A DNA stretch of 64,000 nucleotides from Streptomyces nojiriensis (GTDB taxonomy: Bacteria > Actinomycetota > Actinomycetes > Streptomycetales > Streptomycetaceae), in NCBI RefSeq assembly GCF_017639205.1, contig NZ_CP071139.1, forward strand, positions 310,001 to 374,000. Direction: 5' to 3'. A model generated the notes under the pieces. That model saw only the letters and a program-made list of their open reading frames with translations. It had not been told where the DNA came from and made no database searches. Shown one piece after another: positions 33,758-42,299 of this stretch (position 1 is the stretch's first letter; the number at the start of each line of letters is the position of its first letter). Both the position numbers and the translations under genes were made by a program.

Positions 33758-34065
33758 CGCCACACGCTCCTCGCAGCCCGTTCACGACCCCGTCCCTCCC
33801 CACTGCGGGTGGACGGGTCACCAACCTGGCCACGGATGCTACAGAAAGCCACTGACATTGATACTCGTACGCGGGTTCCTGAGGTCGTGGCTCTGCCACT
33901 GGCTGGCGCCCTGCTGGGCTGTCTTCGGGCTGTACCGTCCGGCCGCCGGGGCCCGTTCCAAAGCGTGCGTCCGCTGCCCGATGTCAGGCCATGAAGGCCA
34001 GCAGCGGCCTGGGTCTCACCCACGCGGTGATGGGGGGTAATGGAGGTAGCGCACACGATCCCGGA
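33758..34065. other. junction DNA between two relics
   Basis: No gene recognised. It lies between the truncated 5' end of the WD40 relic and the transposase scrap at 34066. Confidence 0.35.
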
Positions 34066-34290
34066 GCCCAGGGACCAACGGGCCAACGGGCCAACCGCCA
34101 GCGGCGCGGAAGCAAGGGCGGCCGTCCGACCGGGTCCGACATAGAGATCTACCGGCGCCGCAACGAAGTGGAGCGGACGATCAACCGGCTGAAGATCTTC
34201 CGTGCGGTCGCGACCCGTTACGACAAGCGAGCCTACGTCTTTCACGGGACGGTCACCGTCGCCTCGATCCGGCTCTGGCTGCGCACGTGA
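34066..34290 (+). pseudogene. IS5-family transposase C-terminal fragment
   Basis: The last ~70 codons of an IS5-type transposase: SKGGRPTGSDIEIYRRRNEVERTINRLK contains the catalytic Glu, then FRAVATRYDKRAYVFHGTVTVASIRLWL and a stop. The 5' two-thirds is missing. It lies at the point where the WD40 relic lost its N-terminal half, so the element probably mediated that deletion. Confidence 0.75.
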
Positions 34291-34303
34291 GCCTCGGTCG
34301 CCG

Positions 34304-34840
34304 CTACTCCAGCATGCGTTCCGCGTTATCCGGAACCCAGGGAAAGGGCACGTCGGGCCACCGTGTCGAGACCCACGCGTCGAGGTCGACGGCGAGAACG
34401 GCATCCATGAAGGCATGCGGCGGTCTGTAGCCGTGGGCGGTGACGTAGTGCGTGATCAGGAACGGAGCGGCATAAGCGATGCCGGGACCGCCCGGAATCC
34501 GCACCTCCCCGTTCCCTTCCGGAGCCTCATCCTCAGGACACAGGTCGCACTCGTGCACCCCGAGGCAGACATTCATCCACTGGACCTCCTGGACAGCCTT
34601 CAGCTTCTCCACGAACACCGTGGGGACCGTCCCTGTCGAGTACGGCCTGCCGGCTTCCAGCCACCCGATGTTCAGGCGGGTGTACGCCGGGCGGTACGAG
34701 AGCGCGTAGAAGCCCGACGCTCTGTCCGTGAACGCATCCTCGTCCTGGTAGTCGTACTCGCTGAGATCTTCGTAGAACACCCGCACATCATCGCCGCACC
34801 GCCCGTTGACGCCCACGCGATTCCACGACCCATCGGACAC
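34304..34840 (-). CDS. hypothetical protein with YEDLS start motif
   Basis: A 178-residue soluble protein, convergent with the transposase fragment. The core (FYEDLSEYDY, RLNIGWLEAGRPYSTG, CLGVHECDLCPEDE, GNGEVRIPG, YAAPFLITHYVTAHGYRPP) is a pattern seen in a Streptomyces family of unknown function. The H-C-D-L-C cluster could bind metal. An ATG at 34840 is possible, but family members begin close to YEDLS, so a GTG at 34786 may be the true start. A very long hairpin ends 19 bp upstream of the ATG. Confidence 0.65.
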   Translation of the reverse strand: MSDGSWNRVGVNGRCGDDVRVFYEDLSEYDYQDEDAFTDRASGFYALSYRPAYTRLNIGWLEAGRPYSTGTVPTVFVEKLKAVQEVQWMNVCLGVHECDLCPEDEAPEGNGEVRIPGGPGIAYAAPFLITHYVTAHGYRPPHAFMDAVLAVDLDAWVSTRWPDVPFPWVPDNAERMLE

Positions 34841-34858
34841 GACCTGGACGGCCTGGTC

Positions 34859-34919
34859 CCGGCACTGAGCTGACGCCGCCCGAAACCCCCGTCCTCGGGC
34901 GGCGTCAGCTCAGTGCCGG
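34859..34919. repeat. 25-bp perfect inverted repeat (hairpin)
   Basis: Bases 34859-34883 are the exact complement of 34895-34919, with an 11-nt C-rich loop. The left arm begins CCGGCACTGAGCTGACGCC. It is far longer than an ordinary terminator stem and sits between divergent genes. Confidence 0.8.
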
Positions 34920-35123
34920 GATCGCGAGAGGCCCCCGGTCGTCGGCGGGGGCTCCGGTTTCCCGTCCCCTCACCGACCCTCCGGCGCCCACTCTGCCGAG
35001 CCCCGGAGCACCGCGCATTGGCCTGGCGTGCACAGTGTCTTGACGGAGAGTCGCCCCGCCGCCCGCGCCCCGGGGCCCGGCTCTTGTTGCGCGAGCCGCT
35101 ACGGCCGGTGTAAACCCGTGATC

Positions 35124-36122
35124 ATGCTGCCCGAGAGAACGTTCCGCAGCGCGGAACTAGCGCCCGCCGACCGTTTCGAGAGCTGGCGGGCCCTGATGTC
35201 GGAGACGCATGCGCCCATGGAGATGCGCAGTGAGCACGCCGCCGACTTCTGGGTGAACCAGCGCGTCATCTCGCTCGGCGGGATCACGGTCTATCCGATG
35301 GAATGCCGTCCCCTGACCTTCCAGCGGACACCGAAGCTGATAGCGAGGTCGGACCCCGAGGCGTTCCACCTCTCGCTGATCAAGCGCGGGGCGGGAGCGG
35401 TAACGCTGGGCAAGGACACGGTGGTGCACGGTGTGTTCGACATCCACACCAGTGACACGTCACGGCCGTTCGAGATCAGTTCCGGCCCGCATTCCGTCGA
35501 GATCATCGGGGTCGAGGTACCCAAGGCGCTGCTGCCGCTGTCCCCGCATACCGCCGGCCGGGTCATCGGCAAGCGCATCTCGGCCCGGGAGGGAATGGGG
35601 GCCCTGCTGGCCACCTTCCTCAACCAGGTGACCAAGGACAGCCGGTCCTACCGGCCGGCCGAGGGCCCGCGCCTGAGCGGCGTACTGGCCGATCTCGTCG
35701 CCTCGCTCTTCGCCGGCGTCCTCGAAGCGGACCGGTCCTTGACCCCGGAGACGCACCGGCGCGCCCTGGCGCTCCGTGTGATGGCCTTCATCCGGGACAA
35801 CGCCGACGATCCGCTGCTGGACGTCCCCGCGATCGCCGCCGCCCACCACATCTCCGTCAGCTATCTCCACCGGGTGTTCCAGCAGGTGGGGGACGGGGCG
35901 ACGGTCGCGGCCTTCCTTCAGGGCCAGCGGCTCGCGCGGGCACGCCAGGACCTGGCGGACCCGCTGCACCAGGAGGTGCCCGTGCACGTCATCGGCGCCC
36001 GGCGGGGCTTCCGGCACGCGTCCGCGTTCAGCCGGGCGTTCCGCGAGGCCTACGGCCTGCCGCCTGCGGCCTTCCGCGGGCAGGCCCGGGCGCAAGACCT
36101 GGCCGGGGCGGACGCCTCCTAG
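35124..36122 (+). CDS. AraC-family transcriptional regulator
   Basis: A 332-residue regulator. The ATG at 35124 (or the GTG 6 nt earlier) starts MLPERTFRSAELAPADRFESWRAL, the usual beginning of Streptomyces AraC_binding_2 proteins. Residues ~40-180 form the sensor beta-barrel (RTPKLIARSDPEAFHLSLI, VFDIHTSDTSRPFEI). The C-terminal ~100 residues carry two HTHs (DVPAIAAAHHISVSYLHRVFQ; IGARRGFRHASAFSRAFREAYG). Ligand and target are unknown. There is no strong ribosome-binding site. Confidence 0.88.
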   Translation: MLPERTFRSAELAPADRFESWRALMSETHAPMEMRSEHAADFWVNQRVISLGGITVYPMECRPLTFQRTPKLIARSDPEAFHLSLIKRGAGAVTLGKDTVVHGVFDIHTSDTSRPFEISSGPHSVEIIGVEVPKALLPLSPHTAGRVIGKRISAREGMGALLATFLNQVTKDSRSYRPAEGPRLSGVLADLVASLFAGVLEADRSLTPETHRRALALRVMAFIRDNADDPLLDVPAIAAAHHISVSYLHRVFQQVGDGATVAAFLQGQRLARARQDLADPLHQEVPVHVIGARRGFRHASAFSRAFREAYGLPPAAFRGQARAQDLAGADAS

Positions 36123-36139
36123 ACCTTCTCTTCCGGATC

Positions 36140-36475
36140 TTGCCGAGTGGACTCGCAGACAGAGAGGGCTCGCGCGCTGGCTGCGGATGTGGTCGGCCGC
36201 CGGGCTTTCGGGCTGAAGGTAAAGGAGCCGAAGGTGCCCTTCGCCGCGAGGAACAGCCCGTCTTCGTCGGCGGCGGCCAGCGCGTCCAGGCGCCGACCCG
36301 GCAGGCACACACACACGATCCGGCCGTCGGCCCCAACTGCCGGATGCCGCCGTTGGCGTCCCCCCACCAGGACGCCGTCGGCGTACGGCGGAGGGCCGAC
36401 CACCATCCGCCGATCCGCCTCGACTGACCACGTTGACGTCCCGTTGGTGGAATCCACTGCCTGACCACCTCCCTC
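36140..36475 (-). pseudogene. PQQ-like beta-propeller remnant
   Basis: A leftward frame with VDSTNGTSTWSVEADRRMVVGPPPYADGVLVGG, then VGADGRIVCVCLPGRRLDALAAADEDGLFLAAKGTFGSF: repeated strands like the AxDxxTGxxxW...GPVxxxGxVYVG units of PQQ-propeller proteins such as C-terminal sensors of Ser/Thr kinases. No start, no kinase and only about two blades remain. It lies beside a lipoprotein gene, as the WD40 relic lies beside a lipoprotein scrap. Confidence 0.4.
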
Positions 36476-36612
36476 GGGGCTTGTCGGCCCCCTCTTCCAG
36501 GGTCCGCCAGACCAGCCGGAGGCGGCTCTGCAGGATGGCCATCGCATCATCCACCCGGGGGCAGCGGGCCTGTCGGAGGCGCCCTGCGGGGCGTGTGCGG
36601 CACGGTGGCGGC

Positions 36613-37053
36613 ATGCGTCGCTGGTCCCTGCCCCTGCTCCTTGTCGCGCTGCTCGCGGCCTCGGGATGCGTCACCGTCCATCCCGCCCCTACCCGGCCCG
36701 CCGGGGCCTCGCCCGTCGCGGTAGCGGAAGACCGCAAGCACCCCGTCGACCCCCGACCCGCGCGACCGGACACGGGGGTGGCGCTGCTCGTCTCTCCCAT
36801 GCTCGAGTCTGCGGCCGCACCTCCGGCCGGCGACGCCGTTCCCGAGGCCGGTCGACCCCGCCCCGGTCCGCCGTGCGCCCCGCTGCCAAGCCCAAGCCCA
36901 GGAAGGCGAAGGGGCCGAGGCGTACGCCCGCACCGCACCGCCCGGTACGCGCCCCAGGAGCGGGGGGCCGCGGACATGACGGAGCTGCGCCGCGCCGCGC
37001 ACGGCGTTGCCAGCCCCGCCGTGGCCGCGCCCTGCCACCAGACCTACGTGTGA
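36613..37053 (+). CDS. putative lipoprotein, probably frameshifted in the middle
   Basis: The ATG at 36613 opens a type II signal peptide with lipobox (MRRWSLPLLLVALLAASGC). The Pro/Ala-rich middle is continued in a second frame by AKPKPRKAKGPRRTPAPHRP, and the first frame resumes at DMTELRRAAHGVASPAVAAPCHQTY, the conserved tail of a small Streptomyces lipoprotein family. So there are probably two compensating indels. The product may still be made with a scrambled linker. A scrap of the same signal peptide occurs at 31194. Confidence 0.55.
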   Translation: MRRWSLPLLLVALLAASGCVTVHPAPTRPAGASPVAVAEDRKHPVDPRPARPDTGVALLVSPMLESAAAPPAGDAVPEAGRPRPGPPCAPLPSPSPGRRRGRGVRPHRTARYAPQERGAADMTELRRAAHGVASPAVAAPCHQTYV

Positions 37054-37096
37054 CCGTGCACCGCAGTTGGCCCCGCTGGACAGCTCTGATGCACCA

Positions 37097-38143
37097 TCAC
37101 AGCCCGGTTGCTGAGAACAGGGAGTCCCAGAAGACCGCTTCCGGGTCGGGTTCTTCTGGGTGGAGCATGCAGCGTCTGCAGCGCAGGAGTCCTGGTTCGT
37201 TGGTGCCGGAGGCGGCGTTCATCCATGGCAGGGACTCCATGGCGTGTGCGCGCTTGTCGTCGGCGAGGGTGTCGACGGTCTGGCGGAGTTCCTCGGGTGC
37301 GGATTGGTCGGTGAGGCAGAGCCAGCCGACCGCCGCCGCCAGGCGCGCTTCGGGAGCCTCCGTCCGGTCGTGCCACCGTTCGCGCAGCCACGTGACGCTC
37401 GGCGGGTGCGGGTGGGCCCGGGTTATCTCGGCGGTGGCCAGGAGCAGGGCGGCGCGGACCATGGCGTCACCTTCGGCGGCGAATCCGTTGGTCAGGGCGG
37501 TCCGGATGGTGTGGTCGGGGTCGGCGGCGGTCGCCAGGACGTAGGCGGCGTCGACGCGGACGGTGGGGTCGGATTCTCCGAGGAGGGGCAGGAGTGCGGA
37601 GGTGTCGGTGGTGATCGCGGCTCGGGCGGCGGCCACCGACCAGCCGGCCGGGTAGCCGGTCACTTCGTAGCCGTAGTCGTCGTGGGTGTCGGGGGCGTCG
37701 AGCCGGGGATCGTTGCGGTGGAGGAGGAGTTCCTCGCGGGAGGCGACGCCGTGGTGCCTGGCACGGGCGGGGCCGGAGAGTACGGCGAGGGCGGCGGCGC
37801 GGTGCGGGTGGTGGGCGTCGATGGCCAGGGGGATGAGGAAGGGCACGGCGAGGGCGGCGGCGGCCCGGCTGTCGTTGGCGCACAGGCCCCACAGCACACC
37901 CGTCGCGTCCATTCCCGGTTCGCCGTCAGTGCGCAGGTGGTGAACGGCCTTTCGGGCGTCGTGCCCATGGGGGAAGTTGCCCCACGGGACCGCATCAAGG
38001 TCCAAGCCCTGTCGGGGTTCGGGCAGGATGCCGGCCACCACCGCCCGCACGTCGAACGGGCCGCCTGAGAACGAGGCCAGGTCCGCCCCGTCCGCCACTT
38101 CCCGGCACATCGCGAACGTCGGATCGGTCCGCCAGTCCTGCAC
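37097..38143 (-). CDS. HEAT-repeat protein
   Basis: A 348-residue helical repeat protein. The GTG at 38143 (VQDWRTDPTFAMCREVADG) follows a G-rich Shine-Dalgarno-like tract; the ATG further upstream lacks one. Repeats are visible as paired helices: AAALAVPFLIPLAID, RAAALAVLSG, TVRVDAAYVLATAADPDHTIRTAL, MVRAALLLATAEITRA, EARLAAAVGWLCLTD. A CRRC motif lies near the C terminus. HEAT arrays mediate protein-protein contacts; the partner is unknown. Confidence 0.8.
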   Translation of the reverse strand: MQDWRTDPTFAMCREVADGADLASFSGGPFDVRAVVAGILPEPRQGLDLDAVPWGNFPHGHDARKAVHHLRTDGEPGMDATGVLWGLCANDSRAAAALAVPFLIPLAIDAHHPHRAAALAVLSGPARARHHGVASREELLLHRNDPRLDAPDTHDDYGYEVTGYPAGWSVAAARAAITTDTSALLPLLGESDPTVRVDAAYVLATAADPDHTIRTALTNGFAAEGDAMVRAALLLATAEITRAHPHPPSVTWLRERWHDRTEAPEARLAAAVGWLCLTDQSAPEELRQTVDTLADDKRAHAMESLPWMNAASGTNEPGLLRCRRCMLHPEEPDPEAVFWDSLFSATGL

Positions 38144-38574
38144 ACCACACCCCCACCGTCGAACCCCCGGAACTTGATCATGACCGGTCCGGCGGCCCAC
38201 CGGAAGCCACTCGGCGGATTGACATGCACAGCGCGACAAGTCCAGTGCTCATCGGACAGATGCAGTGCTCAGTCACACGTGCGACTGAGCACGATACCCG
38301 GCCTGGATGGCCAACTCCGGTGCTCAACATTGCGGCAGGTGCATGGCGGGCAACGGCTGGCGCGGCCCCGTGCCCCGTGGGGGGGGTGAGGCTTCTGCAC
38401 CACCCCTCGAACGGCCCCGCCGAGCGGGAGCAAAGAGCTACGCGGCGTTCGACGCCTGGTGGCGGGAGTCCGGGAAGCAGCCGACACGGCCTCGTACTCC
38501 CGAAGCTGCCGCGAAGTAACAAGTAGCTCTACGTCATCAGGCGCAACTCGGCCTGCACCGGATTCCCCTCGTCG
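38144..38574. other. intergenic region with operator-like repeats and an ORF tail
   Basis: Apart from the GTGCTCA palindrome cluster (38245-38326), a rightward tail at 38388-38519 reads ERPRRAGAKSYAAFDAWWRES and ends in TAA. It looks like the C terminus of a lost protein. Confidence 0.4.
38245..38326. promoter_or_regulatory. 28-bp near-perfect palindrome with extra GTGCTCA half-sites
   Basis: 38265-38292 consists of GTGCTCAGTC, A, CACGTG, C, GACTGAGCAC: 26 of 28 positions are symmetrical around CACGTG. Additional GTGCTCA half-sites lie at 38245-38251 and 38320-38326. It is clearly a protein-binding site in form; no adjacent regulator gene is present. Confidence 0.7.
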
Positions 38575-40071
38575 TCAGTCACACGGCTGACCCTCGGTAG
38601 TAGAGGCAAGGGCCTGGACATGTGACAGGGCGATACGACGGCGCGCGAGATCGACGTCGATGATCTTGACAGTGAGGGCGTCGCCGACCTCAACGACGTC
38701 TCTGGACGATTCATCCAGCTCGCTGGTGCGCACGAGCCCCTGGAAGCCGTCCTCTCGGTCCTCGATGCCGACGAAGACGCCGAACGGCACGATCTTGGTG
38801 ACCGGCCCGATGACCACCTCGCCGATCCTCTGCGCCACCTGCGGCCAGGGGTCTTCCTGCACTGCTCGGAGCGACAGCGGTACCCGTTCCCGGACCATGT
38901 CGACGTCGAGGACCTCGGCCGTGACCTCCTGGCCGACGCTGACGACGTCGGACGGGTGGTCGAAGGGACGCCAGGACAACTCCGGGATGTTGATCATCGC
39001 GGTGAAGCCGCCGATGTCCACGAAGGTGACGCCGAAGCTGGCGATGGTCGTCACTGTGCCGGTGACGACCTGGCCGCGCCGCAAGGTCTTCAGGAAGGCC
39101 CAGTCCCGGTCGCTGGGCGTCGGCTCGGTCTGCCAGCGAGCGCGTAGAACGCCGTCGCTGTCGGGCAGCACAGCTGTGAACAGCGGGAGATCTTCACCGG
39201 CATACATGGATACGACGCCGGCAGCACGCGCGGTGGCGAGCTGGGAGGTCACTGCCTCGAACTGGGTCTCGTCCACGACCATGCTCGTGATCTGCCCGTC
39301 CTCGTCCTCCCAGACGATCTCCACGAGGCCTTCGTCGGGCAGAGCGGCCACGGCCGTGTCGACGTCGGTGAGCAGGTCTGGCCAGATTGCCAGCTGTGCG
39401 CGTGGGGCCAGCTCGGAGCGCACAGTCTCGATGTTGTCGCGGGTCAGGCGGTGCCACCGGGAGGCGTTGACGGCGAAGACCTCCTCCAGGAACAACGCGC
39501 GGTGGGCACTGACGGTCCAGTGCAGGCGGCCCCAGAAGTCGGCGTCGGCCGGGCGCTGCACGTACGCGGGGTCGTCGGGGGCGAAGTCATACGGCGAGGC
39601 GTCCAGGCGTTCCGGGAACAGGCCGAGCGCGCGGGTGCGGGCCAGTGCGGTTGCGCAGGGCTGGTTGCTACCGATGTAGATGTACTGGTCCCAGCCGACG
39701 TGCACGGCGAACGCTCCCCCTGCCTCCAATCGGCACCAGGCGCCGTTGCCGCGGAGCATGGACCGGACGAGTTCCAGGCCGACGGCGATCGGCACCAGAG
39801 CGCCGTCGTGGAACCCGGCCGGGAACAGGTAGGACAGGCCGTAGCCGTCTACCGGTGGCTCCAGGCCGAAGTGGGCGAAGCCTCCGATCTGAGGCTCGCG
39901 GATCTCCAGCTGGTCAATGCCTGCCGCCTCCGCGAAGGCGGCGATTGCCGCCAGGTAAGCCTCCTCGACCGGCCCGTGGTCACTGACCGTGTCCTCAGCA
40001 CCGGTGTAGTGACCGCGCTCGTCACGGTGGGCGGGGTCGTACTTGGTGATCCGGTAGACGAACGGCGGCAC
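38575..40071 (-). CDS. S1-domain RNA-binding protein
   Basis: A 498-residue protein. The GTG at 40071, with GGGAG just upstream, starts VPPFVYRITKYDPAHRDERG. The N-terminal ~310 residues match a conserved Streptomyces region (EDTVSDHGPVEEAYLAAIAAFAEA, GAWCRLEAGGAFAVHVGWDQYIYIG) of unknown function. Two S1 OB-folds follow: TGTVTTIASFGVTFVDIGGFTAMINIPELSW and IGPVTKIVPFGVFVGI...LVRTSELDE, each with the VGQEVTAEVLDVD / VGDALTVKIIDVD strand. It probably binds RNA or ribosomes. The open frame upstream belongs to the opposite-strand STAND relic and is not part of this gene. Confidence 0.87.
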   Translation of the reverse strand: MPPFVYRITKYDPAHRDERGHYTGAEDTVSDHGPVEEAYLAAIAAFAEAAGIDQLEIREPQIGGFAHFGLEPPVDGYGLSYLFPAGFHDGALVPIAVGLELVRSMLRGNGAWCRLEAGGAFAVHVGWDQYIYIGSNQPCATALARTRALGLFPERLDASPYDFAPDDPAYVQRPADADFWGRLHWTVSAHRALFLEEVFAVNASRWHRLTRDNIETVRSELAPRAQLAIWPDLLTDVDTAVAALPDEGLVEIVWEDEDGQITSMVVDETQFEAVTSQLATARAAGVVSMYAGEDLPLFTAVLPDSDGVLRARWQTEPTPSDRDWAFLKTLRRGQVVTGTVTTIASFGVTFVDIGGFTAMINIPELSWRPFDHPSDVVSVGQEVTAEVLDVDMVRERVPLSLRAVQEDPWPQVAQRIGEVVIGPVTKIVPFGVFVGIEDREDGFQGLVRTSELDESSRDVVEVGDALTVKIIDVDLARRRIALSHVQALASTTEGQPCD

Positions 40072-40167
40072 GCTGCTCCCTGGCTGGTCTGAAGGGGATC
40101 CCAGCGTAGGTTCCGCTGCCGGGTCCGCAGTCAGGATTTTCGGAGGAACAGCCCAGGTCACCCTGGC

Positions 40168-41060
40168 TGGCTGCACGGCCCGGGCGGGCAGGGCAAGACC
40201 CGAGTCACCCACCACCTCTACCAGCTGCTCACGGCCCAGGGCTGGACGGTACTGTGGCCGCTCGCCGGCGCCCGCCCCGACCAGCTCACCGCCCTCGTCG
40301 AAGCCGCCTCCAAACACCCCGGCACCAGCTCGTTCAAACTCCTGCTCCTGGCCCGCACCGCCGGCGACTGGTGGCAGCAGGCTGCCACCCGCCACCCGCC
40401 AGGCCGAGGATCACCTCACCACCGCCCGCACCAACCTCCTCGCCCCCTGGAAGACAAGCGCGACCGGCGCGCCGGCCACTACCTCGACGCTACCCGCGCC
40501 CTCGCCCAACCAGGTCACCGCCTGGCTCGCCGCCCTCTACCCCGCCACCAGGTCGCGGAACGGTCCACCGTGGGGCGCCCTGCAACCCGACCGCCTCGCC
40601 GAACGCCACACCGGCCGCACCCTCGACGCCGACCCGCACCTCGCCGACCGCCTCCTCGACGGAGTCGGCGGCACCCAGGCTGAACAACTCCTCACCGTCT
40701 ACAGCCGCGCCGCCGCCCACCCCGCCTTCCGAGGCAGGCTCGACACCCACCTCACCGACCTCTGCATTCGCCACCACCGGCAACTCAGCCCGCACATCGT
40801 CACCACCGCCACCCGCACCGACCACCCCACCCCACCCCACTCACCACCGCCCTCGACACCATCACCACCGACCCCGCAACCACCCTCGACGACCTCGACG
40901 CGCTGTACGGCCGATTCCCCCGCACCAGCCACCGCCTCGCCACCACCGCCGCCCGCCTCGCCACCACCCTCACCCGCCGCTACCGCTCCCTGGCCGAGGC
41001 GAACCCCGACGCCTACCTGCCCGACCTCGCCAGCGCCCTCAACAACCTCTCCAACCACCT
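40168..41060 (+). pseudogene. STAND P-loop NTPase/TPR protein relic
   Basis: Starts abruptly inside the NTPase domain: WLHGPGGQGKTRVTHHLYQLL with Walker A GPGGQGKT, then GWTVLWPLAGARPDQLTALVEAA and FKLLLLARTAGDWW. After ~40380 the frame shifts repeatedly, but helical-repeat segments remain readable (PDRLAERHTGRTLDADPHLADRLL, AEQLLTVYSRAAAHPAFRGRL, HRLATTAARLATTLTRRYRSLAEANPDAYLPDLASALNNLSNHL), typical of Streptomyces tetratricopeptide STAND proteins. Both ends are missing. It lies head to head with the S1 gene. Confidence 0.75.
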
Positions 41061-41509
41061 GGGCGGGGGCGGCGCGATGAGGGCTGGCGTAACGCTCCAC
41101 TACCCGAGGTCGGCGGGTCCCATGTCCGCCTCCCCCGGCTGGGCCGGCCGGAGCGGCAGGGCGCGCACAGGGGCGACCCGGCGGGGAATTCCGGAGACCG
41201 GGTGGAAGGTGCCCGCTGGGTCTTCTTCCGGGCACAGGTGGCCGTGCGGGGCGGCAGCGACCAGGCGGAGTGCCCTGGCACCGGGCATGCGCGAGATCGG
41301 GGACTTCACCGGTACCCGACGACGTCCACGGCCGGGCGTGACGCGATGGTCACGTGAACGGGTCGAGAGAGCAAGCTTGTGGTCTCCTCGGGCGGCGCGG
41401 CGGTCATCGAGATGGCCTCCCATTCACCGAGCTCATCTTGCCCGGTTTCGCCGCCCTTGCCGTCCGAGGACGCGTCAAACGCTGAACCCGCTGCAGGAGC
41501 GCGGTTCGC
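41061..41509. other. no clear gene
   Basis: A leftward frame (41306-41539) reads SAFDASSDGKGGETGQDELG and ETTSLLSRPVHVTIASRP and could be a small or truncated protein starting beyond the palindrome at 41510, but there is no family match and no ribosome-binding site. Confidence 0.35.
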
Positions 41510-41531
41510 GATGTTTCCAATTGGAGACATC
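41510..41531. promoter_or_regulatory. 22-bp near-perfect palindrome
   Basis: GATGTTTCCAA followed by TTGGAGACATC: 20 of 22 positions are symmetrical around CCAATTGG. It is followed 3 bp later by the terminator stem of the upstream gene, so it sits where an operator for a downstream leftward gene would be. Confidence 0.6.
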
Positions 41532-41534
41532 GCT

Positions 41535-41574
41535 GGCACGGTGACGGCCTCATGGAGGAGGGCGTCACCGTGCC
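41535..41574 (-). terminator. 12-bp stem-loop terminator
   Basis: GGCACGGTGACG (41535-41546) pairs perfectly with CGTCACCGTGCC (41563-41574), loop 16 nt, 12 nt beyond the stop codon of the leftward frame ending at 41587. Confidence 0.65.
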
Positions 41575-41586
41575 TCAGGGCAGAAG

Positions 41587-42111
41587 TCAGGTGTTGGCCG
41601 GTGCGCTGGTCCCGTCCTCGACAATGTCAGCGTCGGTGACGTCTTCGGTAGAAACCTCTGCTCGGGGAGACGGGAGGGTGGGGGCACTCTTGTCGACCGC
41701 CTTGCGACCGTCGGCAATGCGGCGCTCGGCCTTGCGGAGTTCAGCTTCCGCCGCATCGAGGAGCTGACGCGCCTTCTCCGGGTCCTCCTTGGCCAACGCC
41801 TCCACGGTGCGCGGCGCGACGGCCTTGCAGGCGGCGCCGAGGTGGGTCGCGGCAGTCGCGCGAGCCCTGCCGGGTTCCGGCTTCTGCGGGGCCTTCGTGT
41901 AGCCGGGCGCGATGGCGGCGACCTCGATCGAGGCTGCGGTAATGCGCGCGCTGCGGACGGCGCCGCGCCGGGCGAGCTCCGAGGCGATGTCTGCCTCAGT
42001 AACCGGCTCCAGGGCTACGGTGAACTCCTCGCCCGTGCCCTCGGCGGCCTCCTTCGCGGCCGCATGGGCGTCGACCTTCGCCTTCTCGGCGGCCTTACGA
42101 GCCTTCTCCCG
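41587..42111 (-). pseudogene. coiled-coil protein fragment, frameshifted at 5' end
   Basis: A leftward open frame of ~175 codons. It is Ala/Lys/Glu-rich, with KARKAAEKAKVDAHAAAKEAAEG at the start, LEPVTEADIASELARRGAVRSARI in the middle and PEKARQLLDAAEAELRKAERRIADG near the end, suggesting a long helical coil. No start codon is available in frame; one missing base near 42112 disconnects it from an upstream piece (EINEATAEREA). A good terminator follows its stop, so it was once a functional transcript end. Family not recognised. Confidence 0.55.
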
Positions 42112-42299
42112 GCTTCACGCTCGGCCGTGGCTTCGTTGATCTCCAGGAGCGGCGTTTGTCGACTGATTCCGGAGGCAGTTGGTGATCAGGGGGCCCGAAT
42201 GTCGATGCCGAATGACGGCACAGCCGTGTCCCAAGGCTCGGTGACCTGCGCCGGATAGCCCGATGGGGGTGCGATGCGGGCCTCGGCGAGAATGGCGAG

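Noticed and set aside
40254-41357. 367-codon rightward frame
   Set aside because: Its sequence is Pro/Arg/His-rich noise; the neighbouring frames contain the readable STAND/TPR relic instead.
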